Assembly: GCA_965238125.1 (NCBI GenBank)
Contig: OZ250179.1
Span: forward strand, 186,001-250,000
DNA: 64,000 bases
Direction: 5' to 3'
Source of the DNA: UBA6623 sp965238125
GTDB taxonomy: Bacteria > Acidobacteriota > Terriglobia > Bryobacterales > UBA6623
Made by a program: the position numbers and the translations under genes
Part shown: in pieces, positions 41,142-48,923 of the stretch
Layout: each line of letters starts with the position of its first letter
Numbering within the stretch: the first letter of the stretch is position 1
Notes under the pieces: generated by a model
Told to the model about the DNA's origin: nothing
What the model saw: the letters and a program-made list of their open reading frames with translations, nothing else
The model's database searches: none

Positions 41142-42512
41142 ATGGGACTTCACAAGATCAAGAAGGGATTGAATCTCCCCATCACGGGAGCCCCGGAACA
41201 GCAAGTCGAGACGGCGTCGCAGCCCCGCCGTGTGGCTCTGATAGCGGACGATTACGTCGGCATGAAGCCCACCATGCACGTCGCGGTCGGCGACGACGTG
41301 CGGCGCGGACAACTACTTTTCGAGGACAAGAAAAACCGAGGGGTTCGCTTTACCGCTCCCGCGAGCGGCCGAATCACGGCCATCCACCGCGGCGAAAGAC
41401 GTGCGCTGCAGTCGGTCGTCATTCAGCTCGATAGCGCGGAATTGGCGGGTGGCGGCGAAACCGTGTCGTTTTCTTCGTTCACGGGCCGCTCCCCGGGCGA
41501 GTTGGATCGCGGACAAGTCAAGGAACTGTTGATCGAGTCGGGATTGTGGACCGCGTTGCGCGGCCGGCCTTTCGGACGAGTGGCGGACCCGGAAAGGACG
41601 CCGCGCTCGATCTTCGTCACCGCCGCCGACACGAACCCGCTGGCGCCCGAAGTCGATGTCGCGCTCGCCGGCAAGCAGGAGAGTTTCGAGCGCGGCCTAC
41701 AGACGTTGGCGAAGCTGACCGACGGCCCGGTATATGTGTGCAAGAGCCCGGGCAGCTCGGTTTCGGCTCCCTCCGGCGGCCGCTTTGCGGTCGAGGAATT
41801 CAGTGGCCCGCACCCTTCCGGCACGGTTGGCGTGCACATTCATTATTTGGATCCGGTTAACGCCGAAAAGCTGGTCTGGCATGTGAACTACCAAGATGTC
41901 GCGGCGATCGGGAAGCTGTTCGGCTCCGGTGAGCTTGATGTCGGTCGCGTGATCTCGCTGGCGGGACCTTCGGTTACGCGGCCGCGCTTGCTCGCCACAC
42001 GAATCGGCGCTTCGACCGACGAGCTTGTCGAGCGCGAGCTCTCGAACGGCGAAAACCGCGTCATCTCCGGATCCGTCTTGGCCGGCCGCATTGCTTCGGG
42101 CGAAGTCTTCGGCTATCTGGGTCGCTATCATCACCAGATTTCGGTGATTCCCGAGGAGCGCGGCCAAGAGTTCCTGGGCTGGCTGACGCCGGGCGTTGAT
42201 AGCTATTCGACGATCAATACGTTTGTCTCCAAGTTGATTCCGGGGAAGAAATTCAACCTCGGCAGCTCGACCAACGGCTCGAACCGAGCCATGGTGCCGA
42301 TCGGCATGTATGAGCGCGTGATGCCGATGGACATCATGCCGACATTTCTGCTGCGAGCGCTGCTGGTGAGCGACATCGAGGGCGCTCAGCAGTTGGGCTG
42401 CCTCGAGCTGGACGAAGAGGACCTCGCCCTTTGCGCGTTCGTCTGCCCCAGCAAGGTCGAGTACGGGCCCCTGTTGCGCGGCGTGCTGACGACGATCGAG
42501 ACGGAAGGCTGA
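41142..42512 (+). CDS. nqrA: Na+-translocating NADH:quinone reductase subunit A
   Basis: 456 residues, normal length. N-terminus GLHKIKKGLNLPITGAPEQ is diagnostic. Later blocks GRPFGRVADPERTPRSIFVT and VGVHIHYLDPVNAEKLVWHV fit. NqrA is the peripheral cytoplasmic subunit without a cofactor that helps form the ubiquinone site. First gene of a complete nqrABCDEF run; 10 bp to nqrB. Confidence 0.96.
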   Translation: MGLHKIKKGLNLPITGAPEQQVETASQPRRVALIADDYVGMKPTMHVAVGDDVRRGQLLFEDKKNRGVRFTAPASGRITAIHRGERRALQSVVIQLDSAELAGGGETVSFSSFTGRSPGELDRGQVKELLIESGLWTALRGRPFGRVADPERTPRSIFVTAADTNPLAPEVDVALAGKQESFERGLQTLAKLTDGPVYVCKSPGSSVSAPSGGRFAVEEFSGPHPSGTVGVHIHYLDPVNAEKLVWHVNYQDVAAIGKLFGSGELDVGRVISLAGPSVTRPRLLATRIGASTDELVERELSNGENRVISGSVLAGRIASGEVFGYLGRYHHQISVIPEERGQEFLGWLTPGVDSYSTINTFVSKLIPGKKFNLGSSTNGSNRAMVPIGMYERVMPMDIMPTFLLRALLVSDIEGAQQLGCLELDEEDLALCAFVCPSKVEYGPLLRGVLTTIETEG

Positions 42513-42522
42513 GAACGGGCTG

Positions 42523-43743
42523 ATGCGGTTTCTGCGTTCGATTCTCGACTCGCAATCGAAGCATTTCCGCCCCGGCTGTCCCCTCGAAACGCTCTACCCG
42601 CTGTTCGAGGCTGGGGAGACGTTTCTCTTCACCACGGGCAAGGTGACGCGCGGGGCTTCGCATGTTCGTGACGGGCTGGATCTCAAGCGCATGATGATGA
42701 CCGTCGTGGTGGCGCTGCTGCCGTGCGTCTTCATGGCAATGTACAACACCGGCTATCAAGCCCATCTCGCGATCGCCGGCGGGGCCTTGCCGCTCGACAA
42801 CTGGCAGACCGCGACAATGCAGTTCCTCGGTTACGCCTTCGATCCCTCCGATTTCACGGCCTGCGTCGTTCACGGGGTGCTCTATTATTTCCCAGTGCTT
42901 CTGGTCACGTTCCTGGTGGGCGGCAATTGCGAGGCGTTGTTCGCCATGGTTCGCAAGCACGAAATTAACGAAGGCTTCCTGGTGACCGGGATGCTCTTCC
43001 CGTTGATCCTCCCGCCGACGATTCCGCTGTGGCAGGTCGCGATGGGCGTTGCCTTCGGGGTCATCATCGGCAAGGAGATTTTCGGCGGTACGGGGATGAA
43101 TATCTTGAACCCGGCGCTGACCTCGCGAGCCTTCTTGTTCTTCGCCTACCCGGGGCAAATTTCAGGCGACGCGGTCTGGATCGCGGCCCAGACCGGCGCC
43201 GACGGCTATAGCGGCGCGACCTGGTTGTCGGAAGCCGCGGTCGCCGGGCCCCAAGTGCTCACCGCCGGCGTGACCTGGTGGGACGCCTTCCTCGGGCTGG
43301 TGCCCGGGTCGATGGGCGAAACCTCGGCGGCGGCCTGTTTGTTCGGCGCGGTCGTGCTGATCGTGAGCGGCGTCGGGTCGTGGCGCATCATGGCCTCGAT
43401 CGTGGTCGGGTCGTTTCTGACCGCAGCGCTGTTGAACGGCATTGGATCGGAGACGAACCTGCTTTTCAACGTTCCCTTCACTTGGCATGTGGTCTTGGGC
43501 GGCTGGGCCTTCGGCGCCGTGTTCATGGCCACCGACCCGGTCTCGGCGGCGCATTCGAATACGGGGAAATACGTGTACGGGCTGCTGATCGGCGTGCTGG
43601 CGATCCTGATTAGGGTCGTGAACCCGGCTTACCCGGAGGGCATGATGTTGGCGATTTTGTTCATGAATCTGTTCTCGGCGCTGATTGATTATTTCGTCGT
43701 GCAAGCGAATATCAAAAGAAGGAAGGCGCGGTATGCGGCATAG
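42523..43743 (+). CDS. nqrB: Na+-translocating NADH:quinone reductase subunit B
   Basis: 406 residues with about ten helices. The flavin-attachment motif SGAT lies at Ser230-Thr233 (YSGATWLSEA); Thr233 would carry covalent FMN placed there by ApbE (Thr236 in Vibrio cholerae). It also holds part of the sodium path and the riboflavin site. N-terminal LKRMMMTVVVALLPCVFMAM is the first helix. It overlaps nqrC by 11 bp. Confidence 0.96.
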   Translation: MRFLRSILDSQSKHFRPGCPLETLYPLFEAGETFLFTTGKVTRGASHVRDGLDLKRMMMTVVVALLPCVFMAMYNTGYQAHLAIAGGALPLDNWQTATMQFLGYAFDPSDFTACVVHGVLYYFPVLLVTFLVGGNCEALFAMVRKHEINEGFLVTGMLFPLILPPTIPLWQVAMGVAFGVIIGKEIFGGTGMNILNPALTSRAFLFFAYPGQISGDAVWIAAQTGADGYSGATWLSEAAVAGPQVLTAGVTWWDAFLGLVPGSMGETSAAACLFGAVVLIVSGVGSWRIMASIVVGSFLTAALLNGIGSETNLLFNVPFTWHVVLGGWAFGAVFMATDPVSAAHSNTGKYVYGLLIGVLAILIRVVNPAYPEGMMLAILFMNLFSALIDYFVVQANIKRRKARYAA

Positions 43744-44509
43744 CACCGGATATACGTTCCTGTTCGCCGGCGTCGTCTGCGTCGTTTGCGCCGTTTTGGT
43801 CTCCTCCTCGGCGGTGTCGCTTTCGACGCTGCAGCAAACTAACGCCAAGCTCGACAAGCAAAAGAACGTGCTCTACGCCGCCGGGCTGGCCGACCCGAGC
43901 GAGGCCCTGAGCGCCGACGAAGTCGGCCGACGATTTGAAAACGTGCGGGCGATGGCGATCCGAGTCGAGGACGGCGAGGCGGCGACTCAAATCGACCCCG
44001 AGACTTTCGACGCCCGAAAAGCCGCGATTGACCCCGATACCGGGCGCGTGGCACCCCCCAACGCTTCGGCCATCAAGCGCATGGCCCGCCACCAAGTGAT
44101 CTATCACGTCGTCGACGAGGCGGACGAGGTCGGCATGATCGTGCTGCCGATTGAAGGCTACGGATTGTGGGGAACCCTCTACGGGTTCTTGGCGCTCGAT
44201 GCCGACACGAGAACCGTGCGCGGGATCACCTACTACGAACACAAGGAAACGCCGGGGTTGGGCGGCGAGGTGGATAACCCCAACTGGAAAGCCCTGTGGC
44301 CCGGACGCACGGCCTTCGACGATAACGGCGAATGGGCGCTCACGGTCATCAAGGGGCAAGCCGGCTCGCCCGGCGACGATCCCTACCGCGTCGACGGCCT
44401 CTCGGGCGCGACGATCACCAGCCGCAGCATCACGAACATGCTGCGTTTCTGGTTGGGCGACAACGGCTTCGGGCCGTATTTGGAGAAATTCCGCGCGAGC
44501 CGCTCATGA
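43733..44509 (+). CDS. nqrC: Na+-translocating NADH:quinone reductase subunit C
   Basis: 258 residues from ATG 43733, inside the end of nqrB. One N-terminal helix (YTFLFAGVVCVVCAVLVSSS) and a periplasmic FMN domain with SGAT at Ser224-Thr227 (DGLSGATITSRS), the second ApbE substrate of the complex (Thr225 in V. cholerae). YEHKETPGLGGEVDNPNW is the conserved flavin-pocket block. The C-terminus LEKFRASRS is normal. Next gene starts 35 bp downstream. Confidence 0.96.
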   Translation: MRHSTGYTFLFAGVVCVVCAVLVSSSAVSLSTLQQTNAKLDKQKNVLYAAGLADPSEALSADEVGRRFENVRAMAIRVEDGEAATQIDPETFDARKAAIDPDTGRVAPPNASAIKRMARHQVIYHVVDEADEVGMIVLPIEGYGLWGTLYGFLALDADTRTVRGITYYEHKETPGLGGEVDNPNWKALWPGRTAFDDNGEWALTVIKGQAGSPGDDPYRVDGLSGATITSRSITNMLRFWLGDNGFGPYLEKFRASRS

Positions 44510-44544
44510 GTCCGGCGACGCGACAAAGCGAGGATGAGTAAGCC

Positions 44545-45171
44545 ATGGCGGGGGGAACGAAAAAAGTTCTGCTCGATCCGTTGATCGAAAACAACCCGAT
44601 CGCGCTGCAGGTGCTCGGCATCTGCTCCGCGCTGGCGGTGACCACGAAGATGGATACCGCGCTGGTGATGTGCGGCGCGTTGATCTTCGTCCTGACGCTC
44701 TCCAACGTCTCGATCAGCTTGATCCGCAATCAGATTCCGACCAGCATCCGCATCATCGTGCAGTTGACGATCATCGCCTCGTTGGTCATCGTGGCCGATC
44801 AGTTCCTCAAGGCCTACGTGTACGACATCAGCAAGCAGCTCTCGGTCTTCGTCGGCCTGATTATCACCAATTGCATCATCATGGGCCGCGCCGAAGCCTA
44901 TGCCATGCAAAACAGCGTCGGCCCGAGCATCATGGACGGCATCGGCAACGGCTTGGGGTACAGCTTGATTCTGATCGCGACCGCTTTCTTGCGAGAGCTT
45001 TTCGGAGCAGGCAAGCTTTTCGGCAACGTGGTCTTCCCGGCTGTCAATGACGGCGGATGGTATTACCCCAACGGCATCATGGTCACCTCTGCCGGGGCGT
45101 TCTTTGTCATCGGTCTGTTCATCTGGCTGATCCGGACCATCCGTCCCGATCAGGTCGAAGAGGAAGAATAG
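44545..45171 (+). CDS. nqrD: Na+-translocating NADH:quinone reductase subunit D
   Basis: 208 residues, six helices. The N-terminal KVLLDPLIENNPIALQVLGI and the conserved Cys in LGICSALAVTTK and NCIIMGRAEAYAMQN mark NqrD; with NqrE it holds the intramembrane [2Fe-2S] centre with one Cys pair each. YYPNGIMVTSAGAFFVIGLF is the last helix. NqrM (48707) is expected to supply iron to this site. Confidence 0.96.
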   Translation: MAGGTKKVLLDPLIENNPIALQVLGICSALAVTTKMDTALVMCGALIFVLTLSNVSISLIRNQIPTSIRIIVQLTIIASLVIVADQFLKAYVYDISKQLSVFVGLIITNCIIMGRAEAYAMQNSVGPSIMDGIGNGLGYSLILIATAFLRELFGAGKLFGNVVFPAVNDGGWYYPNGIMVTSAGAFFVIGLFIWLIRTIRPDQVEEEE

Positions 45172-45196
45172 ACTCGACGCAAGAACAAGAAAAACG

Positions 45197-45814
45197 ATGT
45201 TGGAACACTATCTCAGCCTGGCCGTCAAGGCCGTGTTCATCGACAACATGGCGCTGGCGTTTTTTCTCGGCATGTGCTCCTTCCTGGCCGTCTCGAAGAA
45301 AGTCAGCACGGCCATCGGCCTCGGTTTCGCGGTCATCTTCGTTTTGACCGTGACCGTGCCGATGAACAATCTGATCTTTAACTACTTCCTGCGGGCCGGC
45401 GCACTGGGGTGGATCGATCCGGGACTGGCCGAGTACGACCTATCGTTTCTCGGATTCCTCTGCTATATCGGAACGATCGCCGCGATGGTCCAAATCGTCG
45501 AGATGGCGACCGACCGTTTCGTTCCCAAGCTCTACGCCGCGCTGGGCGTGTTCCTTCCGCTCATCGCTGTGAACTGCACCATCTTGGGTGGGTCGTTATT
45601 CATGGTCGAGCGTGACTATACGTTGGCCGAGAGCGCGGTCTTCGGTTTGGGATCCGGCATCGGCTGGTTTCTGGCGATCACCGCTTTGGCGTCGATTCGC
45701 GAGCGCATGCGTTACAGCAACGTACCGGCCGGGCTGCGGGGTCTCGGCATTACCTTCATCCTCACCGGTCTGATGGCGATCGGCTTCATGGCCTTCGCGG
45801 GGATTCAGTTGTAA
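45197..45814 (+). CDS. nqrE: Na+-translocating NADH:quinone reductase subunit E
   Basis: 205 residues. EHYLSLAVKAVFIDNMALAF at the N-terminus with FLGMCSFLAVSKKV, and the second cysteine in LIAVNCTILGGSLFMVERDY. These two Cys complete the intramembrane Fe-S site with NqrD. The topology mirrors NqrD inverted. 25 bp after nqrD. Confidence 0.96.
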   Translation: MLEHYLSLAVKAVFIDNMALAFFLGMCSFLAVSKKVSTAIGLGFAVIFVLTVTVPMNNLIFNYFLRAGALGWIDPGLAEYDLSFLGFLCYIGTIAAMVQIVEMATDRFVPKLYAALGVFLPLIAVNCTILGGSLFMVERDYTLAESAVFGLGSGIGWFLAITALASIRERMRYSNVPAGLRGLGITFILTGLMAIGFMAFAGIQL

Positions 45815-45886
45815 AGGTTTCACCATGGAGCGTTGCACAATACAGGAACCTCGGGCGACACGCCACGGCGACACGGAGTACGTTCA

Positions 45887-47113
45887 ATGACCACCGTCGC
45901 GCTCGGCGTCTTCATGTTCACCTTCGTGATCCTCAGCTTGGTGGCGGTGCTGATGGCCGCGAAGAAGAAACTCGTTGCCGGCGGCGCGGTCGACATCGTC
46001 GTCAACGGCGACCCCGGCAAGGCCATCCACGTCGCCACCGGCGGCACCCTGCTGGGCGCCCTCGCCGACCGCAAGATCTTCATCCCCTCGGCCTGCGGCG
46101 GCAAGGGCAGTTGCGGCGTTTGCAAAGTCGGTGTCCAAGAAGGCGGTGGCGCCATGCTGCCCACCGAGACCGGCCACATCACCCGCCGCGAGGCGCGCGA
46201 AGGCTGCCGACTTTCCTGCCAAGTCAAGATCAAGCAGGATATGGAAATCGAGCTGCCCGCCGAAGTCTTCAGCGTGAGGCAATGGAAGTGCAAGGTCCGC
46301 TCGAACAACAACGTCGCGACCTACATCAAGGAATTGGTTCTCAATCTGCCCGAGGGCGAGGAAGTTCCCTTCCGCGCAGGCGGCTATGCGCAATTGACCT
46401 GCCCGCCGCATACGGCGTCCTATAGGGATTTCGACATCGAAGAGCAGTACCGCGGCGATTGGGATGAGTACAACCTGTGGGGTTTGGTTTCCAAAGTCGA
46501 CCACGAAGTCAGCCGCGCCTATTCGATGGCCAACTACTCGGAGGAAAAGGGCATCATCATGCTCAACATTCGGGTGGCCACGCCGCCCGAGCGCTCGCTC
46601 GACGGTACGCCTCCCGGCAAGATGTCGTCCTGGGTGTTCAACCTCAAGCCCGGCGACGACGTCACGATCTCGGGGCCCTTCGGAGAATTCTTCGCCAAGG
46701 ATACCGACGCCGAAATGGTCTTCATCGGAGGCGGCGCGGGCATGGCCCCGATGCGCTCCCATATCTTCGAGCAGTTTCGTCGTTTGAAGACCAATCGCAA
46801 GGTTTCATTTTGGTACGGCGCGCGCAGCTGCCGCGAGGCTTTCTACAACGAGGACTTCGACACGATCCAGAAAGAGAACCCGAACTTCAAGTGGCATCTG
46901 GCGCTCTCCGAGCCCTTGCCCGAAGACAATTGGACCGGCTATACCGGCTTCATTCATCAGGTTCTGCTCGACAACTATTTGAAGCAGCACCCGGCCCCCG
47001 AGGACATCGAGTATTATCTGTGCGGGCCGCCAATGATGATTTCCGCCTGCATGAACATGCTGGACGGTCTCGGCGTCGAACCGGAAAACATTCTCTTCGA
47101 CGACTTCGGGTAG
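45887..47113 (+). CDS. nqrF: Na+-translocating NADH:quinone reductase subunit F
   Basis: 408 residues from ATG 45887. One N-terminal helix, a plant-type [2Fe-2S] domain (CGGKGSCGVC and a later Cys in GCRLSCQ), an FAD domain (RAYSMANYSEEKG) and an NADH domain (VFIGGGAGMAPMRSHIFEQF, then DIEYYLCGPPMM). NqrF is the entry point for electrons from NADH. The C-terminal ENILFDDFG is normal. Last subunit gene of the operon; a repeat separates it from apbE. Confidence 0.96.
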   Translation: MTTVALGVFMFTFVILSLVAVLMAAKKKLVAGGAVDIVVNGDPGKAIHVATGGTLLGALADRKIFIPSACGGKGSCGVCKVGVQEGGGAMLPTETGHITRREAREGCRLSCQVKIKQDMEIELPAEVFSVRQWKCKVRSNNNVATYIKELVLNLPEGEEVPFRAGGYAQLTCPPHTASYRDFDIEEQYRGDWDEYNLWGLVSKVDHEVSRAYSMANYSEEKGIIMLNIRVATPPERSLDGTPPGKMSSWVFNLKPGDDVTISGPFGEFFAKDTDAEMVFIGGGAGMAPMRSHIFEQFRRLKTNRKVSFWYGARSCREAFYNEDFDTIQKENPNFKWHLALSEPLPEDNWTGYTGFIHQVLLDNYLKQHPAPEDIEYYLCGPPMMISACMNMLDGLGVEPENILFDDFG

Positions 47114-47199
47114 CCGTCGTCGGCCGAAAGTTTCGTGGGGTTCCCTCTCGTGGAAGCAACCCAACTCAAGACCTCGCCGCTTGCTTCGGTTCACCTTGA

Positions 47200-47372
47200 A
47201 CCGCGAAGCGGCGGCAGGAATATAGCCCAAGGTGGAGCCGAAGGCGGAACCCTTGGTAGAATTCCTACCCGCGCGAGCCCTGAAAGGGCGGCGGGAGCCC
47301 CCCGCCTGACACTTCGTCCCGTCGACGCCTGTTTTCATGACGGGGTTGTGAAACCGCGGATTCATAGAAACG
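47200..47372 (+). repeat. Dispersed repeat family A, copy 5
   Basis: CCGCGAAGCGGCGGCAGGAA, TATAGCCCAAGGTGGAGCCG, GCGAGCCCTGAAAGGGCGG, 3' end TGAAACCGCGGATTCATAGA. The only candidate GTG start of apbE lies in its 3' end. Confidence 0.85.
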
Positions 47373-48454
47373 AGATTGCCCCCCATTTTTTCGCAGCTCC
47401 TGTCGCACCGCTCCTGCTCCCGCCCTTCTTGCTCGCCGCCCTATGGGTCACCCTCGGCTGCGCCCCCTCCCCCGATCTGTACTCCTTCCAGGGCCGCAAG
47501 ATGGGTACCGCGTTCAGCGTCAAGGTGGCGGCGCCAAACCTCTCCGATCAGCGCTTGTTCGAGCTGCGCCTCGCCGTCGAAACCGCTTTCGACGACGTCG
47601 ACCGCAAGATGTCCACCTATCGGCCCGACTCCGAACTTTCCCGTTTCAACGAACTCGCGAGCGAAACCCCGTTGCCGGTCTCGGCCGAAACTCTCGAAGT
47701 CTTCCGCCACGCCCGCGCCATCAGCCAGGCAACCGGCGGCGCGTTCGACATCACGGTCGGCCCCCTCGTCGCCGCCTGGGGCTTCGGCGCCGCCGGCTTC
47801 GACCACGCCTCCGACGAAGCGACGACGCCCTCTGAGAGCGAAATCGAGCAGATCCGCTCACGCATCGGTTGGGAGTTGATCGAGTCGAACGAGCAGGCCT
47901 CGACGCTTTCCAAGCGCCGCCCGGGGGTGAGTTGCGACCTATCGGCGATCGCCAAGGGATACGCCGTTGACCGCGCCGCCGACGCGCTCGCCGCCATGGG
48001 TCTTGGAAACTACCTGGTCGAGCTGGGAGGCGAGATCCGCACCTCCGGCCGCAACGAGCAGGGCGCCCCCTGGCGCATCGCCATCGAGCGCCCTTTGGTG
48101 GAGGGTCGAGAGCCGCACCGCTTGCTGCCGCTCGTCGACATGGCGCTCGCGACCTCCGGCGATTACCGCAACTTCCACGAAAAAGACGGCCGGCGTTATT
48201 CCCACACGATCGACCCGCACACCGGCCGGCCGGTCAGCCACGAATTGGCATCGGTAAGCTTCTTCGACGCCCTCTGCGTCCGAGCCGACGCCTATGCCAC
48301 GGCTTTAATGGTGCTCGGCGAAGACGAAGGCTTCCGCTTCGCCGTCGAAAACAACCTGGCGGCGTTGTTTCTAGTGCGCGACGGAACCGGCGGCTTGGAA
48401 GAAAAAACCACCCCCGCCTTCGAGAAGCTCTTCGGCGAACTCAACAGGCCCTGA
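47348..48454 (+). CDS. apbE: FAD:protein FMN transferase (ApbE/Ftp), lipoprotein
   Basis: About 368 residues. Flavin transferase that attaches FMN to the SGAT threonines of NqrB and NqrC, whose genes lie just upstream. Family blocks: KMGTAFSVKV, DRKMSTYRPDSELSRFN, TGGAFDITVGPLVAAWGFG, CDLSAIAKGYAVDRAADAL, NYLVELGGEIRTSG and YSHTIDPHTGRPVSHELASV. A lipobox (WVTLGC) gives export and lipid anchoring, as in other NQR organisms. The start is uncertain: no ATG lies ahead of the lipobox; GTG 47348 (VKPRIHRNE) is inside repeat copy 5, and a TTG nearer the hydrophobic stretch is possible. Confidence 0.88.
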   Translation: MKPRIHRNEIAPHFFAAPVAPLLLPPFLLAALWVTLGCAPSPDLYSFQGRKMGTAFSVKVAAPNLSDQRLFELRLAVETAFDDVDRKMSTYRPDSELSRFNELASETPLPVSAETLEVFRHARAISQATGGAFDITVGPLVAAWGFGAAGFDHASDEATTPSESEIEQIRSRIGWELIESNEQASTLSKRRPGVSCDLSAIAKGYAVDRAADALAAMGLGNYLVELGGEIRTSGRNEQGAPWRIAIERPLVEGREPHRLLPLVDMALATSGDYRNFHEKDGRRYSHTIDPHTGRPVSHELASVSFFDALCVRADAYATALMVLGEDEGFRFAVENNLAALFLVRDGTGGLEEKTTPAFEKLFGELNRP

Positions 48455-48535
48455 GCAAGGCTCGCAATGACAATTCCAAAGGGATGCGAAACATGAGGCG
48501 TGGCCGAGACGTGGCGCATGCTTGTAGCGTGCCGT

Positions 48536-48553
48536 GTCGCCACTCTTGGCGAC
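48536..48553. repeat. GTCGCCA dyad, copy 3
   Basis: GTCGCCA-CTCT-TGGCGAC, preceded by AGCGTGCCGT and followed by ATGTC exactly as copy 4. In the gap between apbE and nqrM. Confidence 0.78.
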
Positions 48554-48706
48554 ATGTCCCATGTCCCGCACCCGCGGCCAAACCGCGCTCACGGTGAAGA
48601 AAGCCGCCAGCCTGCTCGCCGGGCCGAACTCCGGCAAGGCGTTGCTCAGTTCCACATATTGCGCACGCCCATTTTCAACGATAATAACGGTCAGCGCCCC
48701 AAGGAA

Positions 48707-48916
48707 ATGACGCTCTTCCTCATCACCGTCGCGACCATCGCCTTCGCCATGCTGCTCATGGCCGTCGGCGCGATCGTCGCGAAACGCTCGCTACGCGGCT
48801 CCTGCGGCGGTCTCTCGGTCCGCGGGCCCGACGGCGACCCGCTCGACTGCGAGGCCTGCCCCTATCGCGGCGAATTCCCCGACTGCGAAAACCGCGCCGC
48901 CGAGGCGCGGGATTGA
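48707..48916 (+). CDS. nqrM: NQR maturation protein NqrM (DUF539)
   Basis: 69 residues from ATG 48707, AAGG upstream. One helix (LFLITVATIAFAMLLMAVGA), then four cysteines at 33, 48, 51 and 60 (RGSCGGLSVRG, DCEACPYRG, DC), the DUF539 pattern with RSLRGSCGGL. In Vibrio NqrM delivers iron for the intramembrane [2Fe-2S] site of NqrD/NqrE. Placement after nqr and apbE supports the call. It converges with the transglycosylase 7 bp away. Confidence 0.88.
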   Translation: MTLFLITVATIAFAMLLMAVGAIVAKRSLRGSCGGLSVRGPDGDPLDCEACPYRGEFPDCENRAAEARD

Positions 48917-48923
48917 ACGGGGC

